DNA from: Theobroma cacao
Lineage: Eukaryota; Streptophyta; Magnoliopsida; Malvales; Malvaceae
Assembly (NCBI RefSeq): GCF_000208745.1
Contig: NC_030850.1
Span: 18,380,654 to 18,444,653 of the forward strand
Length of the DNA stretch: 64,000 bases
Direction: 5' to 3'
Shown here one piece after another: positions 10,952 through 22,329 of the stretch (within the stretch, counting starts at the first letter, position 1; the number at the start of each line of letters is the position of its first letter). Both the position numbers and the translations under genes were made by a program. Below the pieces are notes generated by a model. That model searched no databases. It was given only the letters and a program-made list of their open reading frames with translations, and was not told where the DNA came from.

Positions 10952-13526
10952 TGTCACGACCCGATTTCTGAGCCTTGACGAGTGCATGGACTCAATGGGC
11001 ATAGCCCACCAAGCCGAAGCAAGCCTACTTATATAATCCTGCTCATCATTCCATCAACTATTCTTAAAGTCACCTTTCTTACTTCCAACCTATAAGAACC
11101 TAATTAATATGCTATAGCAATCAAAACTGCATTTCACATTAACCCAAATAATGTTAACCATTGCCACTCACGGTGGCCTACTAATCAAAATATACATATA
11201 TGCTCTAAGGCTTGCATTTTAGTTCTTTATATCACATGTACGGATTTACAAACAAAATGGCTCTAAGCTTCCAACGGAATGACCAAGGTGAAAGGATGGC
11301 TATTAAATGCCAACATACCTACCAAAGAGATGAAACTACGTGGACACCTCAGCCTAGGTTCCAACTGCCTCATAATATGAAAACATGAAGTTGAAAACAG
11401 TGAGTAAAAACTTAGTAAGTGAACATATGAAGGGAACAAGCAACGATAAAGAAAATTGATAATCATGATGCACTTATTTGAAAACAATGCAACTTAGTTC
11501 AAGTTCTTATTAAAATCTTTACATTAACCCCCTGGTTATTAAATCATTATTGATGAAGGAACCATATTCAGCATGAAATTGGAAAGAGAGGAAATTTCCA
11601 GCAATCATCCAAGCAAGGCAGTATAAACAGAATGTCTCTCGCTGCAATAAAATGAATTTACAAGTAAATGGGAAATTTTCAAGATTCATCATGCCATATA
11701 ATCACATGTTATAATAATGATCTTTCTATTGCGTATACATATACTTAAGCATATACCAATTAGTATACCACTACATCTCATTCAGCTCATGTGCATCGGC
11801 CCACGTCATGCACATGGCCTGACATCCCATCTCACCCAGCTCATGTGCATCCCCCCCACATCGTGCACATAACCGGACACCTCATCTCACCTAGCTCGTG
11901 TGCATCCCCCCACATCGTGCACAGTTAATGCCATCATGTACATTCCCCCACATCATGCACACAGGTAGTATCACCATCCATCTCCTTCACACCGTTATCA
12001 CCGACAAGTGAACACTTATCCCGCACATGCACGGTTACATTTGTCACACAATGGTACCGTTTATGACATAGTATATATATATATATATGTCAATATTATA
12101 CAGTAACATATGAATTCATCACACTATCCATTTCAAAACATAAAAACATTTCATAAGGGCTTGTTCCCGTGCGAGTGTTGAAGATAAAACCAATAAAATG
12201 CTTTAATGGATTCAATCAAACATACGTGTGTATATCCAAAAACCTTTTTAATGCAAGTTCACTCACCGGTACTTGTTAAACCTTAATCGACTCTAACTTC
12301 CCTAATGGTCCAAATGGGGCTGAAGGGCCTTGTTGGAACTTATCACGCACAAAAACATCATAGCCAATCCAATATACATTAATATCACTCAAAAAGTTGT
12401 TTCCCAATTCAAGCTTCAATAGCTCTTCCTATCTACCTTCCAATTACCATTCAATTGGCTATTCCATTTCTCTACTTTAGTAACACTAGAAATAGATAAA
12501 CAATTTCAGCAAATAGCACAACTCATAACTCTAATTACTAGCCATCATCAATAACTTAAAACCAATCCCAATTCATCACTCACCTTAGTGGATGGTAATG
12601 AAATTTCTTCCCAAGAGTCCTCAATCTATCATGAAACCTCTCTTTCTCTCTCTATAAAGTTTAGTTGGTGAGAGAAAGTATTGAAGAAATACTTTTAAGG
12701 GTTTATTTAAGGTGAAGGAGTAAAAGGTAAAAGAGTATGAAAAACCCTACAATAGGGTGTGTAAAGCACGAAAATTAAGGTTTGTTTGAGAGAGTGATGG
12801 AAGCTTAAGAGAAACTTTCATGGAAGAAAAGAAAAACGTGAGATGGGAGGAGGAAAAAGAACAAGAAGTTGCTGGAGAATTGTGGAAGCTGCAGAAAAAG
12901 ATGAGATCTTTATAGTTAAAGCTTATCTAATTTCTCTTGCAATTACAATAATGCCCTTAACAAGGCCACTTGTCTTCCTCCTTTTCTTGTGCAATCTTTT
13001 TACTCTTTTGACACTGGGAAAGGGTCCAAAATCCTCTGAAAGAGGTCCCTTAAGTAGCCCCTAAAAGTCATAGCTTCAAAAATTCCCTAAACTTGTTATT
13101 TGTGAAAATTACGGTGAAGGTCGTAACTCTCAATTTGTAGTGCCGCGGCGCTCAAATGTTTTATCCAAATCTATTCTTCTAGCACAATACTTTAACTTTG
13201 ACAAGGATTTTGACCACCTTCCCGTCAAAACTAGGCAAAGTGGTAAACATCAAAGTTGTATCCCTGCCTCTTAGCTTTCTAATGGTCAAAAATCATGTTA
13301 TTTGGACTTCTATAGTGGGAGATATGCTTGAAAAATTGAAACATATGCAAATAGAGCAACAACCCACTATGCACCTTTCTTCACCAATTGAAATTATTTT
13401 TTAATCTTACTCTTATAACGACATAAAATAATTATAAGTAACATAAAACTAGCATCATTAGCTCAAATTAAACCTTTAAACATAAGTTCTACCTCGAGTT
13501 ACACGTTTATGAAGGTCAAGGTTTCA
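10952..13526 (-). mobile_element. LTR F: reverse-oriented solo LTR, mosaic of A-like and E-like halves
   Basis: On the plus strand this begins TGTCACGACCCGATTT, the reverse complement of the GGGTCGTGACA terminus shared by these LTRs. The first half (10952 to about 12260) follows family A, as in A3 from 39016. The second half follows the start of LTR E (15061-16250), for example around the GGTGAGTGATGAATT and GGCTAGTAATTAG words. I place the end at GTTTCA (13526), because Copia-1 sequence seems to resume with TAGAAAGA and the left flank is TAGAAAAA. This duplication is imperfect, so the right border is approximate. The alternative end is GAGTTACA at 13503. Confidence 0.75.
11786..12035. repeat. 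Minisatellite of inverted units in LTR F
   Basis: About five units have arms such as CATGTGCA and TGCACATG around a C-rich core (ATCCCCCCACATCGTG). It is the reverse complement of the array type seen in A1 and E, at the matching LTR position next to a TA microsatellite (12071-12088). Confidence 0.85.
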
Positions 13527-13873
13527 TAGAAAGATAGGAAAGATAACTCAGTTTTTAATATATGCTTTTATTATCTTTTTTTTTGTATGCTTTCTAGTGT
13601 GTTTTAGACAATGTTTTACGCTGAGCTATGAACCATAGTTGAATGCTTAATGTTTCTTATTGTAATTATGTTTATCTTTATGTGGTCATAATTGAATGCC
13701 TCTATACTTTTACTTTTCATATGTGTATATTGAGATTGTTATTTGGGCACACATTTAAAGGGGAGCACAAGTCTAGGGGGAGCAACTCAAAATCTACACA
13801 TAAATTCCTTTCATATATACAAACATTAGACTCCTAATCTAGGAGTGTTTTTTCATCATAACGAAAGGGAGAA
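13527..13873 (+). other. Copia-1 3' untranslated region with three further polypurine tracts
   Basis: This is non-coding sequence between the F insertion and the 3' LTR. It holds TTTAAAGGGGAGCA (13754-13767), TAGGGGGAGCAA (13774-13785) and AAAGGGAGAA (13864-13873). The last abuts the LTR and is the likely primer for plus-strand synthesis. Copia-2 shows the same set in mirror image (43651-43765). Confidence 0.75.
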
Positions 13874-15031
13874 TGTTGACTCCATATTTTTTTATGATAA
13901 CAAAACATTCCTTATTCTTTAATATCTAATCTTATTACTTTAATGTGTAGGATTTAATTTAATATCCCTAACAAAGTTGTCCATTAAAGGCAAGTCAAGA
14001 CGTTTGCTAAACTTAATGCGAGTTAATCAATCAAAGAAAGAAAGAGAAAGTAGTGAATAAAAAAAGAACCTTAGGAATTGATTAACAAGGGACCTTAATC
14101 AATTAAGGCATAGTTGTGTGATAAGCTGAAGCTAAATAGAAATATGCTAATCAGTTAAGAAGTTTGGTTAATCAGTTAGATCATAAGGTCTTAATATATT
14201 CAAGCACCAAAAACAAGTTTGAAAATATAATTGACCATTGAAAGGAGCCAAAATGAGAAGTTTAAAATTCGAAGAATTTCTAGTTGATTAAAGCTTATTT
14301 TAGTCGATTATGGTTAAAGGAAGTATAGCTTCAATCAATTAAGGGAAGAGCTAACCAATTAGAAGAATATTGTTATGTAGAAAAGAATGAAAACAAAAAT
14401 TTTGTAATTGGTTAAAGCAAAAAACTCACCAGCAAGGCAAGAAGTTGTAATCATTAGAGGTGCTTGTAATTGAAAAATCTAACTCCCCAAGTATAAAAAG
14501 AAGCCTCAACGGTCAAAGAAAGTAGATTTGAAGAGAGAAGAGCCATTTTGAGCAAAAAGTAAAATATTCTTCACTAAAAACACTTGTTCTTCATTCTAAA
14601 TCAAGAAAAAGTGTTTGAGCTCGATTGTAATCTATCTAGACTTGTAAAGGTACTTAGTTGTACTTCTTTTTAATGGGAAATTGGAGTGTGAGAAGCACTC
14701 TAAAGCTTGTTATAATGGATTAGAGCTTGGGCTGAGAGCTCACCTTGTAAAAGCTTGATGGAAACTGTTAACTCCATTAGTATAGTGAAGTTGGGTTGAA
14801 AATCCTTAATTGGGAGATCAAGGTAGTGGATGCAGGTCAAGGGGACTGAACCACTATAAATAGTCTTGCATTGTCCACTTCTCTTTACTCTTCCTTACTT
14901 GGTGTCTTTTAGCCACTACATGCTTTACATTCATTTTCCTCTAATTGGTTAAAAGCTCTATCATTCAAAAAAGGCTGCACTTAAAATTTTTAGTGCTATT
15001 CACCCCCACTAGCATTCCATTGGGACTAACA
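13874..15031 (+). mobile_element. Copia-1 3' LTR
   Basis: A 1,158 bp LTR starts TGTTGACTCCAT and ends GGGACTAACA, with TG...CA ends. Start and end match the Copia-2 LTRs (TGTTGGCTCCAT ... GGGATGAACA). It is preceded by a polypurine tract. Its U3 part contains the palindrome array. The bases after it (AGAAG) should be one target-site copy, but the left partner is lost with the 5' end. Confidence 0.88.
14022..14952. repeat. Palindrome array TTAATC(A/G)ATTAA in the Copia-1 LTR
   Basis: At least eleven copies of a 12-bp dyad occur at about 14022, 14074, 14095 (TTAATCAATTAA), 14147, 14168, 14281, 14300 (TTAGTCGATTAT), 14331, 14351, 14404 and 14941. Spacing is irregular (20-110 bp, then a gap before the last), so it is not a simple tandem repeat. 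Variants differ mostly by transitions. Confidence 0.75.
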
Positions 15032-16454
15032 AGAAGTAGAGTAGTGTGAAGCGCTTAAACTGTAAAACCCAGTTACATGTACATTAGTGATAAAAATGTG
15101 GGAGTTAGGGATGACTACCTTATAGGAGGAGGTGTCACCCTAGAAGATTTGGTAGTGTGGTTACACAATTTGGCTCATGAGCTTGCTGAGTTTCGCAATT
15201 GAAGCGAGGCATAGTGTGAGACCTCAACCTCTATAGGCTTGTAACTAAGTATAGATGTAATAATACGAGCCAGGGGTAGTTTCATCATTTTCTCTAATAA
15301 GCTTCCAAAAGAAAGTTTTATGATATTTTAAGTTCTAAATATGTATAAGACTGCATAAATGATGTGTACTAATGAAAACACGAAGAAAACTAGAAGTTTC
15401 AACAATTTTCATAATAGGGGCAAAATGGTCATTTTTCACCTTGGGTTAAAATTTTAAGTTTTTATGAACCTGAACATGTCTAGACCATTATGGATCTTGT
15501 CCCAGTGTTAAAAAAGTAAAAGATTGGATAAAAGATTGGAGGAAGATAAGTTCATTGGTGGAGTGGCATTTTTGTAATTTTAAGGGAATGGATAAGATTG
15601 GCTAGAAATATCTTGAATTTCCAGCAGCTTCTAGAGATTTTCCAGCAGCTGGTCTTCTTCTTCCTTTCTCCTCTCTCACGTTTCTTCAATTCTTCCATGG
15701 GAGTTTTCTTCAAGCTTCCATAACTTTCTCTCTCTAGCTTCAATTTTCATGCTTTTGGTGCACCTTTCCATAAACCCTTGTGCTATTTCATCCTCTCACT
15801 TTAAAACCCTTGATAAATCTCATTTTGCACTTTCTCTCACTAGTTGGACATTTTAGAGAGAGAAAGAGAGAATTACCCCATTGATTTGGAAGCAATTGGA
15901 AGAGAATTTGACTACAAAGGAGCTCTAGGGTAAGTGATGAATTAAGCTTGGTTTTTAACTGCAAAAAATGGCTAGTAATTAGGATTTATGAGCTGTTTTG
16001 TTGTTGACTATGTTCATTACTTTTTAGTGATTAAGATAGTGAACATAGATAGCCATTTAATGTGGCAATTGAAAGCTAGTTAAGAGATAGCTTTTAGGGT
16101 TCATAGTGTGTAAATTGACCTATTGCTTATGCTAATGTGATCCTAGATTCTAAGGAAGCCCCATCATCTCATTTGGACAATTAGAAGAATTGGAGTCATC
16201 TAAAGGCTCTACAATTAATTGGTGAGTGGACTAGCTTCAAAACTTGTTTTGGGAAATATAATGTATTTGCCACCCATTTGAATGAATTATCAAGTTTTTC
16301 ATAAAGACAAGTGCCTTGGGAACAAGCTTTTGTAAAATGGTTTTATATTGTGATATGTGAATGCTATGGATTCATGCACTATTGTAGTATGATGATATAT
16401 AAATGTGTGTGTTGTGCATGATGAATGATATTGTGTATAATGACTGTAACCGTG

Positions 16455-16640
16455 TGTGTGCACGATGTGGGGGGATGCACATGCCGATGATGATGGTGGC
16501 ATGAGAGATCGATGATGATAGTGCCCGTGTGCACGATGTGGGGGGATGTACCCAATGGCACTGATTGTGCACGATGTGGGGGGATGCACACGATGGTGCC
16601 GGCTATGTGCACGATGTGGGGGGATGTACATGAGCCGGGT
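16455..16640. repeat. Minisatellite of inverted units in LTR E
   Basis: Four nearly identical cores GCACGATGTGGGGGGATG lie near 16458, 16530, 16567 and 16608. Arms are TGTGCA on the left and TGCACA (or TGTAC) on the right, separated by variable spacers. This is the clearest copy of the unit shared with A1 and F. Confidence 0.9.
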
Positions 16641-16851
16641 GTGTTTATGATGATGTTGATGTTTATCTATGTAATTATGCATATCTAGACTTATGAAATG
16701 AAAACTTATGAATGTGATATATGATTGACATATATGATAAATTTGATACATTACACTTTGGGAATTTTCATGTGTTGTATGTTGATTTTGTTGGTTTAGC
16801 AGGATGGCCTTTTTGTTGAGTGAGGGGAAACTTTTCTCTTGTTGCTCTATT

Positions 16852-17332
16852 TTCGCTGCAGCGAAATTAATTCTCGCTGTAGCGAGAAACTCTCGAGTTT
16901 GAGAACCTTCATCAGAACTGGTTCTCGCTGCAGCGAGAATGTATTTTGCTGTAGCAAGATAGTCACCGTAGCTTCTCGTTGCAGTAAAAAAGGAATTTCG
17001 CTGCAGCGAAAAACTCTCTGTTTCATCAGCGAAATTTCACTGCAGTGAGAAACCTTCTGTTTCTGGGTTGCAATTTCACTGCAGTGAGAAATAATCTCGC
17101 TGTAGCGAAAAACCTTCTGTTTTGGTCTCCTATCTTGTCAAATTGCTACCCTATCATTCACTTATTCACTACCATATCAGAGCATGGACTTCCTACATTA
17201 AGGATTAATTGAGTTAAGTTTAAAGGGAGGAGGTTTAGTGAGAAATCCTCGACCAGTTGAGAAACCCTCGGTCGGTTAATAACCAAATCCCAACGTCGCT
17301 ACAGCGGAAAGGCATTCTCGCTGCAGCGAAGA
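16852..17332. repeat. Palindrome array TTTCGCTGCAGCGAAA in LTR E
   Basis: About ten copies of a 14-18 bp palindrome occur at 16852, 16872, 16922, 16944, 16973, 16997, 17035, 17074, 17095 and about 17315, plus a weak one near 17293. TTCTCGCTGCAGCGAGAA (16922-16939) is a perfect 18-bp palindrome. Several copies are followed by an ACCTTCTGTTT-like tail. Changes are mostly CG to TG or CA, on both arms. Short readings rich in Arg-Cys-Ser-Glu across this stretch are translations of the repeat, not a gene. Confidence 0.88.
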
Positions 17333-17969
17333 TTCGTTGTCATATTTAACTTGCTTACGTATCATTGAAGCTTTCATTCTTCAAATGGTTCGTTGTGTAT
17401 GGATTCATGATTTTCAAATGATCAATCAATTAAGGGCTTGATGAGGGGTTTTTAGTAAGAATAGAAACAAATTGCATTGTTTTAGAAAATAATGCATCAT
17501 GATTTCATTAAAGATTCCTTACGGTATGCTTGTTCCCTTTCTTGTTCACTCACTGGGTTTATACTCACCATTTTCAACTTCATGCTTTCAGATCACGAGG
17601 CAACCGGTAACTAGGACGAGGTGTCCTTGTAGACTTGTATCCATATTTTGGTAGGTGTCTTGGCATTCAGTAGTTGTACATTCGTTCGAGTCCCTCCGCT
17701 AGAAATCGAGTCTTCTTTTTGAGATGTATAGACAAACTTGATGTAAATTATTAAGACACATGCTGTAGACGATGTATGTATATTTTAAATGAGTAATGCC
17801 AATACGAGTTGGAAATGTCTATTACTATTTTGATTTAAAGTTATAATTCGTGACTTAGCAATATTTGATGGAATGAGGAGTAAGATAAATCGATAGGCTT
17901 GCTTGGGCTTAGTGGATTATGTCCATTGGGCCCATGCACCTGTCATGGCCCGAAATTTGGGTCATGACA

Positions 17970-19110
17970 CATAGTTTGAGGAATGGGTTGACTTTAGTTC
18001 ACAAGATCCAGATTATGTGCCTCATTGTGAACATCAGAGAGGGGTTATTGAGGTTACTTTAGTGAATTTCATGAAGCTAAAGCCCTCATCTTTTACTGGA
18101 TCAGATGCAGACGAAGATCCGTAAAGAGTTTTTGAAGAAATGGAATATATCTATTCAACTTTGGGAAGCTCCACAGAATAGTCAGTTGAATTGGTGGGAT
18201 GCAAACTAAAAGATGCTGCAAGAATATGATATGTGTCACTCAAGAGAGGTAGACCATTAGGTTCAGCTCAATGACATAAGAAATATTTGTCTAAGCTTTC
18301 CTAGGTTACTTCTTGCCTGAAAGCATAAGAGACTCAAAAGTACAGGAGTTTGAGACATTGATACGGACCCCAAACATGATGGTGATGGAGTATGATGTCT
18401 GGTTCATCCAGTTGTCCGATTATGCATTTGACTTGATCCTAACCGAGTAAAAAAGGATCAAGAGATTTACAGAAAGTCTGATAGAGTCATTATTCAAAGT
18501 TTTAACCACCTAGATGTTTGCCTTTTATGTGACAGTGGTGGATGTGGCTAGAATGATTAAAACCAAGAGAATGGAATCAAGATTAGAAAGAAAAAGGGTT
18601 CAAAGAGCTCAGATATAAGGCCAATAGAACTGTAGAGATTCTAACATGACTAAAAGTCCTACACTTATACACCATCAGAGTCATTAGGGGACCACTACTA
18701 TGCACAGGCCACTAAGGAATAGTGATTCGTTTAGCCCACTTTTTATACAACGTCAATATAGTAGGGCCTCTAACTTGGGCCCTTGGTATAGAGGTGTTTT
18801 GTGTAATTACTATGAGATGGCACATGCTGGATTGTGCCACAGAGTAGCTAGATTTTGTTTTGGATATGGCCAAGCTAGGCATTGATGAGAGATTGCCCAA
18901 TGCAAAGGTAGTCAATGGAGGTTAACCATGGATATGGGAGACAAATTTCAAACACTTCTCTTAGAACAACACCGACTGGGACGAATGTTAGAGGTCACAA
19001 AGGCAAAGGCGTGGCCTCATCATCTCGAGGTAGATCAACACAATTGGGTAAAAAGGGATAAGGTTAAGTGTGAGTGCTGCTTTGATAATGCAAAATGCTC
19101 AAACTTCTAA
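17970..19110 (+). pseudogene. Element C gag (chromovirus type, heavily degraded)
   Basis: This is the structural protein of a Ty3-gypsy element. Readable pieces include a capsid segment beginning near 18066 (FMKLKPSSFTGSD), a region near 18130-18215 matching the EEMEYIYSTLG and KLKDAAR landmarks of plant chromovirus gag, and a cysteine region at about 18800-18905. In that region the first knuckle Cys, His and last Cys are visible, but the second Cys is Tyr. At least ten stops and several frame changes are present. The N-terminus and 5' leader are replaced by LTR E at 17969. Confidence 0.75.
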
Positions 19111-19400
19111 TGTAGTGGTCACAAGTACACTTTTTCTATTTGTGGTACTAAAGCTTTTGTTTTATTTCATCTTGAATCGACACATTTCTTTGTATCTCTA
19201 TACTTTGTGCCGAAATTAAATAAGTTTTGTGGCAGTATGGATGAACCTCTGATTTTGACTACTCCTTTAGAGGAGATATTTAAGGTGGAGTATGTGTATA
19301 AGTCCTATGTGGTCCGTATTAAAGATAAAGACATGTTAGTAGACTTGTTGTTTTTACTAACTTTGGACTTTGATGTGATATTGGGAATGGATTAGTTAAC
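19111..19400 (+). pseudogene. Element C protease region (degraded)
   Basis: The retropepsin region is recognised mainly by its end: a DFDVILGMD segment at 19367-19393, equivalent to the DLILGMDWL segment of element B. The catalytic Asp box is not convincing in the surrounding text. The reading stops with a TAG where Trp is expected in relatives. Confidence 0.65.
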
Positions 19401-19559
19401 CTCCTACTTTGCTAAAGTAAACTATTTTCGTAAGCTTATAAAGTTTAAGTTCCCAAGGGAACCCTTGTTTGTGATTTATGGACATGACAGTCCAACGTTT
19501 GCAAGAGTCATGTCAAATATAGTTGGTAGACAAATGCTAGGGTAAGAAGGCCAAAGGTA

Positions 19560-20400
19560 TCTAGAAACAATAGACGAAGTTTTGATGAACAACGGGAGTG
19601 TGGATTATGTACAAGTAATGAGTGAGCATTTTGATGTATTTCAAGATGAATTGCCTGGATTGCCTCTTAAAAGTGAGATTGAATTTTTTATTGATTTGAT
19701 TCTGGGTACAAAGTCAATTTTTATACCTTATTATCGAATGGCATCAGCTAAAGTATGAGAGCTTAAGGAGTAATTGGAAGGTTTGTAGAACAAGGGCTTT
19801 ATACACCTAAGTGTTTCACTTTGGGGAGCTCTAGTGCTATTTGTCAAAAACAAGGATTGTAACATTCAATTATGCATAGACTATCGACAACTTAATAAAA
19901 TGATAATTAAGAATAAATATCCATTCTCAATAATAGATGATTTGTTTCACCAGCTGTAAGGTGTAGTGTGCTTTTCAAAGATTGATCTACGCTTAGAATA
20001 TCACCAATTGAGAATTTGAGAAAGTGATATACCCAAGACATCATTTTGCACACGCTACGGGCATTATGAATTTTTAGTGATGTTGTTTGGACTCACTAAT
20101 GCCTTTATAGCCTTTATGGATTTAATGAATAAAATTTTTTGAGAATATTTGGATGAATTTGTGGTCGTATTCATAGACTACATATTGGTGTATTCTAAGA
20201 GCCCAAAAGAACATGCGCAACACTTAAGAATTGTGTTGCAAATGCTGAGAGAGCATAGATTAGATGCCAAATTTTTGAAGTGTCAATTTGGGCTGAATAA
20301 AGTCAGTTTCTTATGACATGTTGTGTTTGAATAAAGGGTGCAAGTTTACCCTAATAAAGTAGAAGCTATGGAGAATTGGTAGAGGCTGACGTTTTTAATA
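19560..20400 (+). pseudogene. Element C reverse transcriptase (degraded, catalytic Asp lost)
   Basis: Gypsy reverse transcriptase landmarks are visible in order: FDVFQDELPGLP, the [10 protein letters not shown] box (about 19873-19900), SKIDLR, a [15 protein letters not shown] segment and the catalytic box. That box reads FIDYIL at 20170-20187 instead of the FIDDIL seen in element B, so the second catalytic Asp is Tyr. Many stops interrupt the frame. The order matches element B 30190-31000. Confidence 0.85.
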
Positions 20401-20975
20401 GAAGTTAAAAGCTTTCAGGGTTTAGCTAGGTATTACAAACATTTTATACAAAATTTTTCTAAGATTGCATCTCTTTTGACAAGATTGGCTCAAAAAGGAG
20501 TTACGTTTGAGCTGTTCAATGCATGTGAGGCCAATTTTCAAAACATTAAGGCCTGTCTCACTTTAACACTTGTGTTGAGCTAGCAGTGTGGATTTGGAGG
20601 CTATACCATGTATTGTGATGCATCACGGGTTGGATTGGGTTGTGTGCTGATGCAACACGAAAGAGTTATAGCATACACCTCTCGACAATTACAGAGGCAT
20701 GAACAAAACTACACTACACATGATTTGGAGATGGCAACAATCGTATTTGCCTTAAAAATTTGGGGGCATTATTTGTATGGAGAGACTTGCTAAATATATA
20801 CCAATCATAAGAGCTTGAAATATATATTTCAATAAGGGGTTGAGTTTGAGACAATGTAGGTGGTTAGAGTTATTGAAAGACTATGACTGTACCATACTCT
20901 ACCATCTCGACAAAGCAAGTGTGGTGGCGAACGCTTTAAGCCTGAAATCGATGGGGAGTTTAGCACATATGATAG
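20401..20975 (+). pseudogene. Element C RNase H (degraded)
   Basis: After a linker segment resembling SFQGLARYYKHFIQNFSKI, the RNase H domain shows [32 protein letters not shown] and a terminal segment equivalent to the [10 protein letters not shown] motif of element B, here SVVANALS. A break near 20793-20840 shifts the frame. Confidence 0.85.
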
Positions 20976-21140
20976 TGCAGAAAAGATCTTTAGTGCAGAG
21001 TTTGTATGATTTGGGCAATATGGGTGTACACTTTGAGGTTAATGATTTTAACGCCTTGTTGGCACACTTTAAAGTCTGACCAATGATATTAGATCATGCT
21101 AAAACTGCCCAAGATCAAGATAAATATATGGTGAAAATAT

Positions 21141-22325
21141 TTAGAGATACGAGGGAAGATAGAGCTTGAGACTTTGTGCATGACACCGATAGTTTAATGA
21201 GATATTGATCACAAGGTTATGTGTTGAATATGGATGATTTAAGAAATGAGATTTTGGAAGAGGCTCATGTGGCAGCCTATGTGGTACACCCAATAGCCAC
21301 CAAGATGTATCATGATTTGAAGTCTGTTTACTAGTGGCCAAGATTAAAGAGAGATATGGTTAAATATGTCTCTAAGTGTCTGACATGTTAACAAGTGAAG
21401 GCTGAAAATTAAAGACTTTAGGGACTATTGCAACCGTTATTGATACTTGAATAAAAGTGGGAACATGTAGCAATGGACTTTGTGACAGGTTCACCATGAA
21501 CTAAGGGTGGTTATGATGCCATTTGGGTGATAATAGATCAGCTAACTAAGTCAGCTCATTTAATGTTATTCAAGACTAAGTACGGAATAGCTCAATAACC
21601 CAAATTTATATTAATGAAATTATACCGCTACATGGTGTTCCGATAATGAAAGTGTCCAATAAAAAATCATAGTTCACAAGTTAATTTTGAGGAAACTGCA
21701 AAAGGCGTTAGGCTCAAGATTAGATTTTAATATGACCTTCCACCCATAGACGGATGGCCAATCCAAGCACACCATTCAGATGCTTGATGATATGTTGAAA
21801 GCAATTGTGCTCAACTTTGGAGTCTCGTGGAATCATTATTTGCCTTTGACCAAGTTTGCTTATAACAATAATTATCAAGCCACAATTGTTATGGCACCCT
21901 ATGAAGTATTGTAAGGGCAAAGATTTAGATCACCTATAGGTTGGCTTGAAGTCGTGGAACAAAAACTCTTAGTACTGAGGATGGTCCAAGAAGCTGAGTG
22001 ATGCGTCTGTGTAATATGAGAAAGGATGCTAACAACTCAAAGTTGCTAGAAATCTTATGGTGATAATAGGTGCAGACCTTTAGAGTTCGAGGCCGACGAC
22101 TATGTATTTTTGAAAATATCACCAACCAAGGGAATTAAAAGATTTGAAAAATAGGGTAAGCTGAGCGCTAGGTACATCGAACTCTTTGAGGTGTTAAAGC
22201 ATGTTGGCGCAGTTGCTTATCACTTGGCATTACCACCAAATTTGTCCCATGTTTATTTGGTCTTTCATGTATCTATGCTTAGGAAGTATGTTCCCAATCC
22301 TTTGCATGTGACAAGGTATGATGAA
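21141..22325 (+). pseudogene. Element C integrase (degraded)
   Basis: The zinc-binding N-terminus is readable at 21258-21400 (EEAHVAAYVVHP, CLTC). The core begins with the first Asp in AMDFVTGSP at about 21470. The second and third catalytic positions fall in strongly eroded text (about 21640-21780) and cannot be verified. The C-terminal part shows a LSARYIELFEVL segment (22160) and FHVSMLRKYVPNP (22260-22300). Stops are frequent and the frame changes several times. Confidence 0.8.
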
Positions 22326-22329
22326 GTCC

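Larger units (their letters stand above)
1435..15031 (+). mobile_element. Copia-1: 5'-truncated Sirevirus-like Ty1-copia element with two later insertions
   Basis: Degraded gag, protease, integrase, reverse transcriptase and RNase H occur in copia order (1435-8420), followed by an extra gene (8923-10950), polypurine tracts and a 3' LTR (13874-15031). The element is broken by solo LTR A1 (2809-5996) and by LTR F (10952-13526). The 5' LTR, primer-binding site and N-terminal gag are missing, so the left border near 1435 is approximate. The Sirevirus-like assignment rests on the pol sequence type, an LTR of about 1.1 kb, an additional gene after pol, several polypurine tracts and palindromic LTR motifs. 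It is the same lineage as Copia-2 but a clearly different family member. Confidence 0.85.
15061..17969 (+). mobile_element. LTR E: isolated long gypsy-type LTR without matching flanks
   Basis: A 2,909 bp unit starts TGTAAAACCC and ends GGGTCATGACA. The 3' half is homologous to family A. Both share the LTR-terminal block with GCTTGCTTGGGCTTAGTGG and CATGCACCTGTCATGGCCC, and it contains the minisatellite and palindrome arrays listed below. The flanks TAAAC and CATAG do not match, and it is joined directly to the gag of element C with no primer-binding site. It also differs from the LTR of C (22580). It is therefore a solo LTR that lost its duplication, or a recombination or deletion product, rather than the 5' LTR of C. 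Confidence 0.8.

Noticed and set aside
12843..13064. Small plus-strand reading of 73 codons with a hydrophobic segment in LTR F
   Set aside because: It lies in LTR sequence that is homologous to E but not open there.
16299..16751. Minus-strand reading of 150 codons with repeated Pro-Pro-His segments
   Set aside because: It is the antisense translation of the GATGTGGGGGG minisatellite in LTR E. The similar readings at 4919-5167 in A1 have the same origin.
15061..17969. LTR E as the 5' LTR of element C
   Set aside because: Its sequence after TGTAAAACCC does not match the C 3' LTR at 22580, no primer-binding site follows, and its array content differs.
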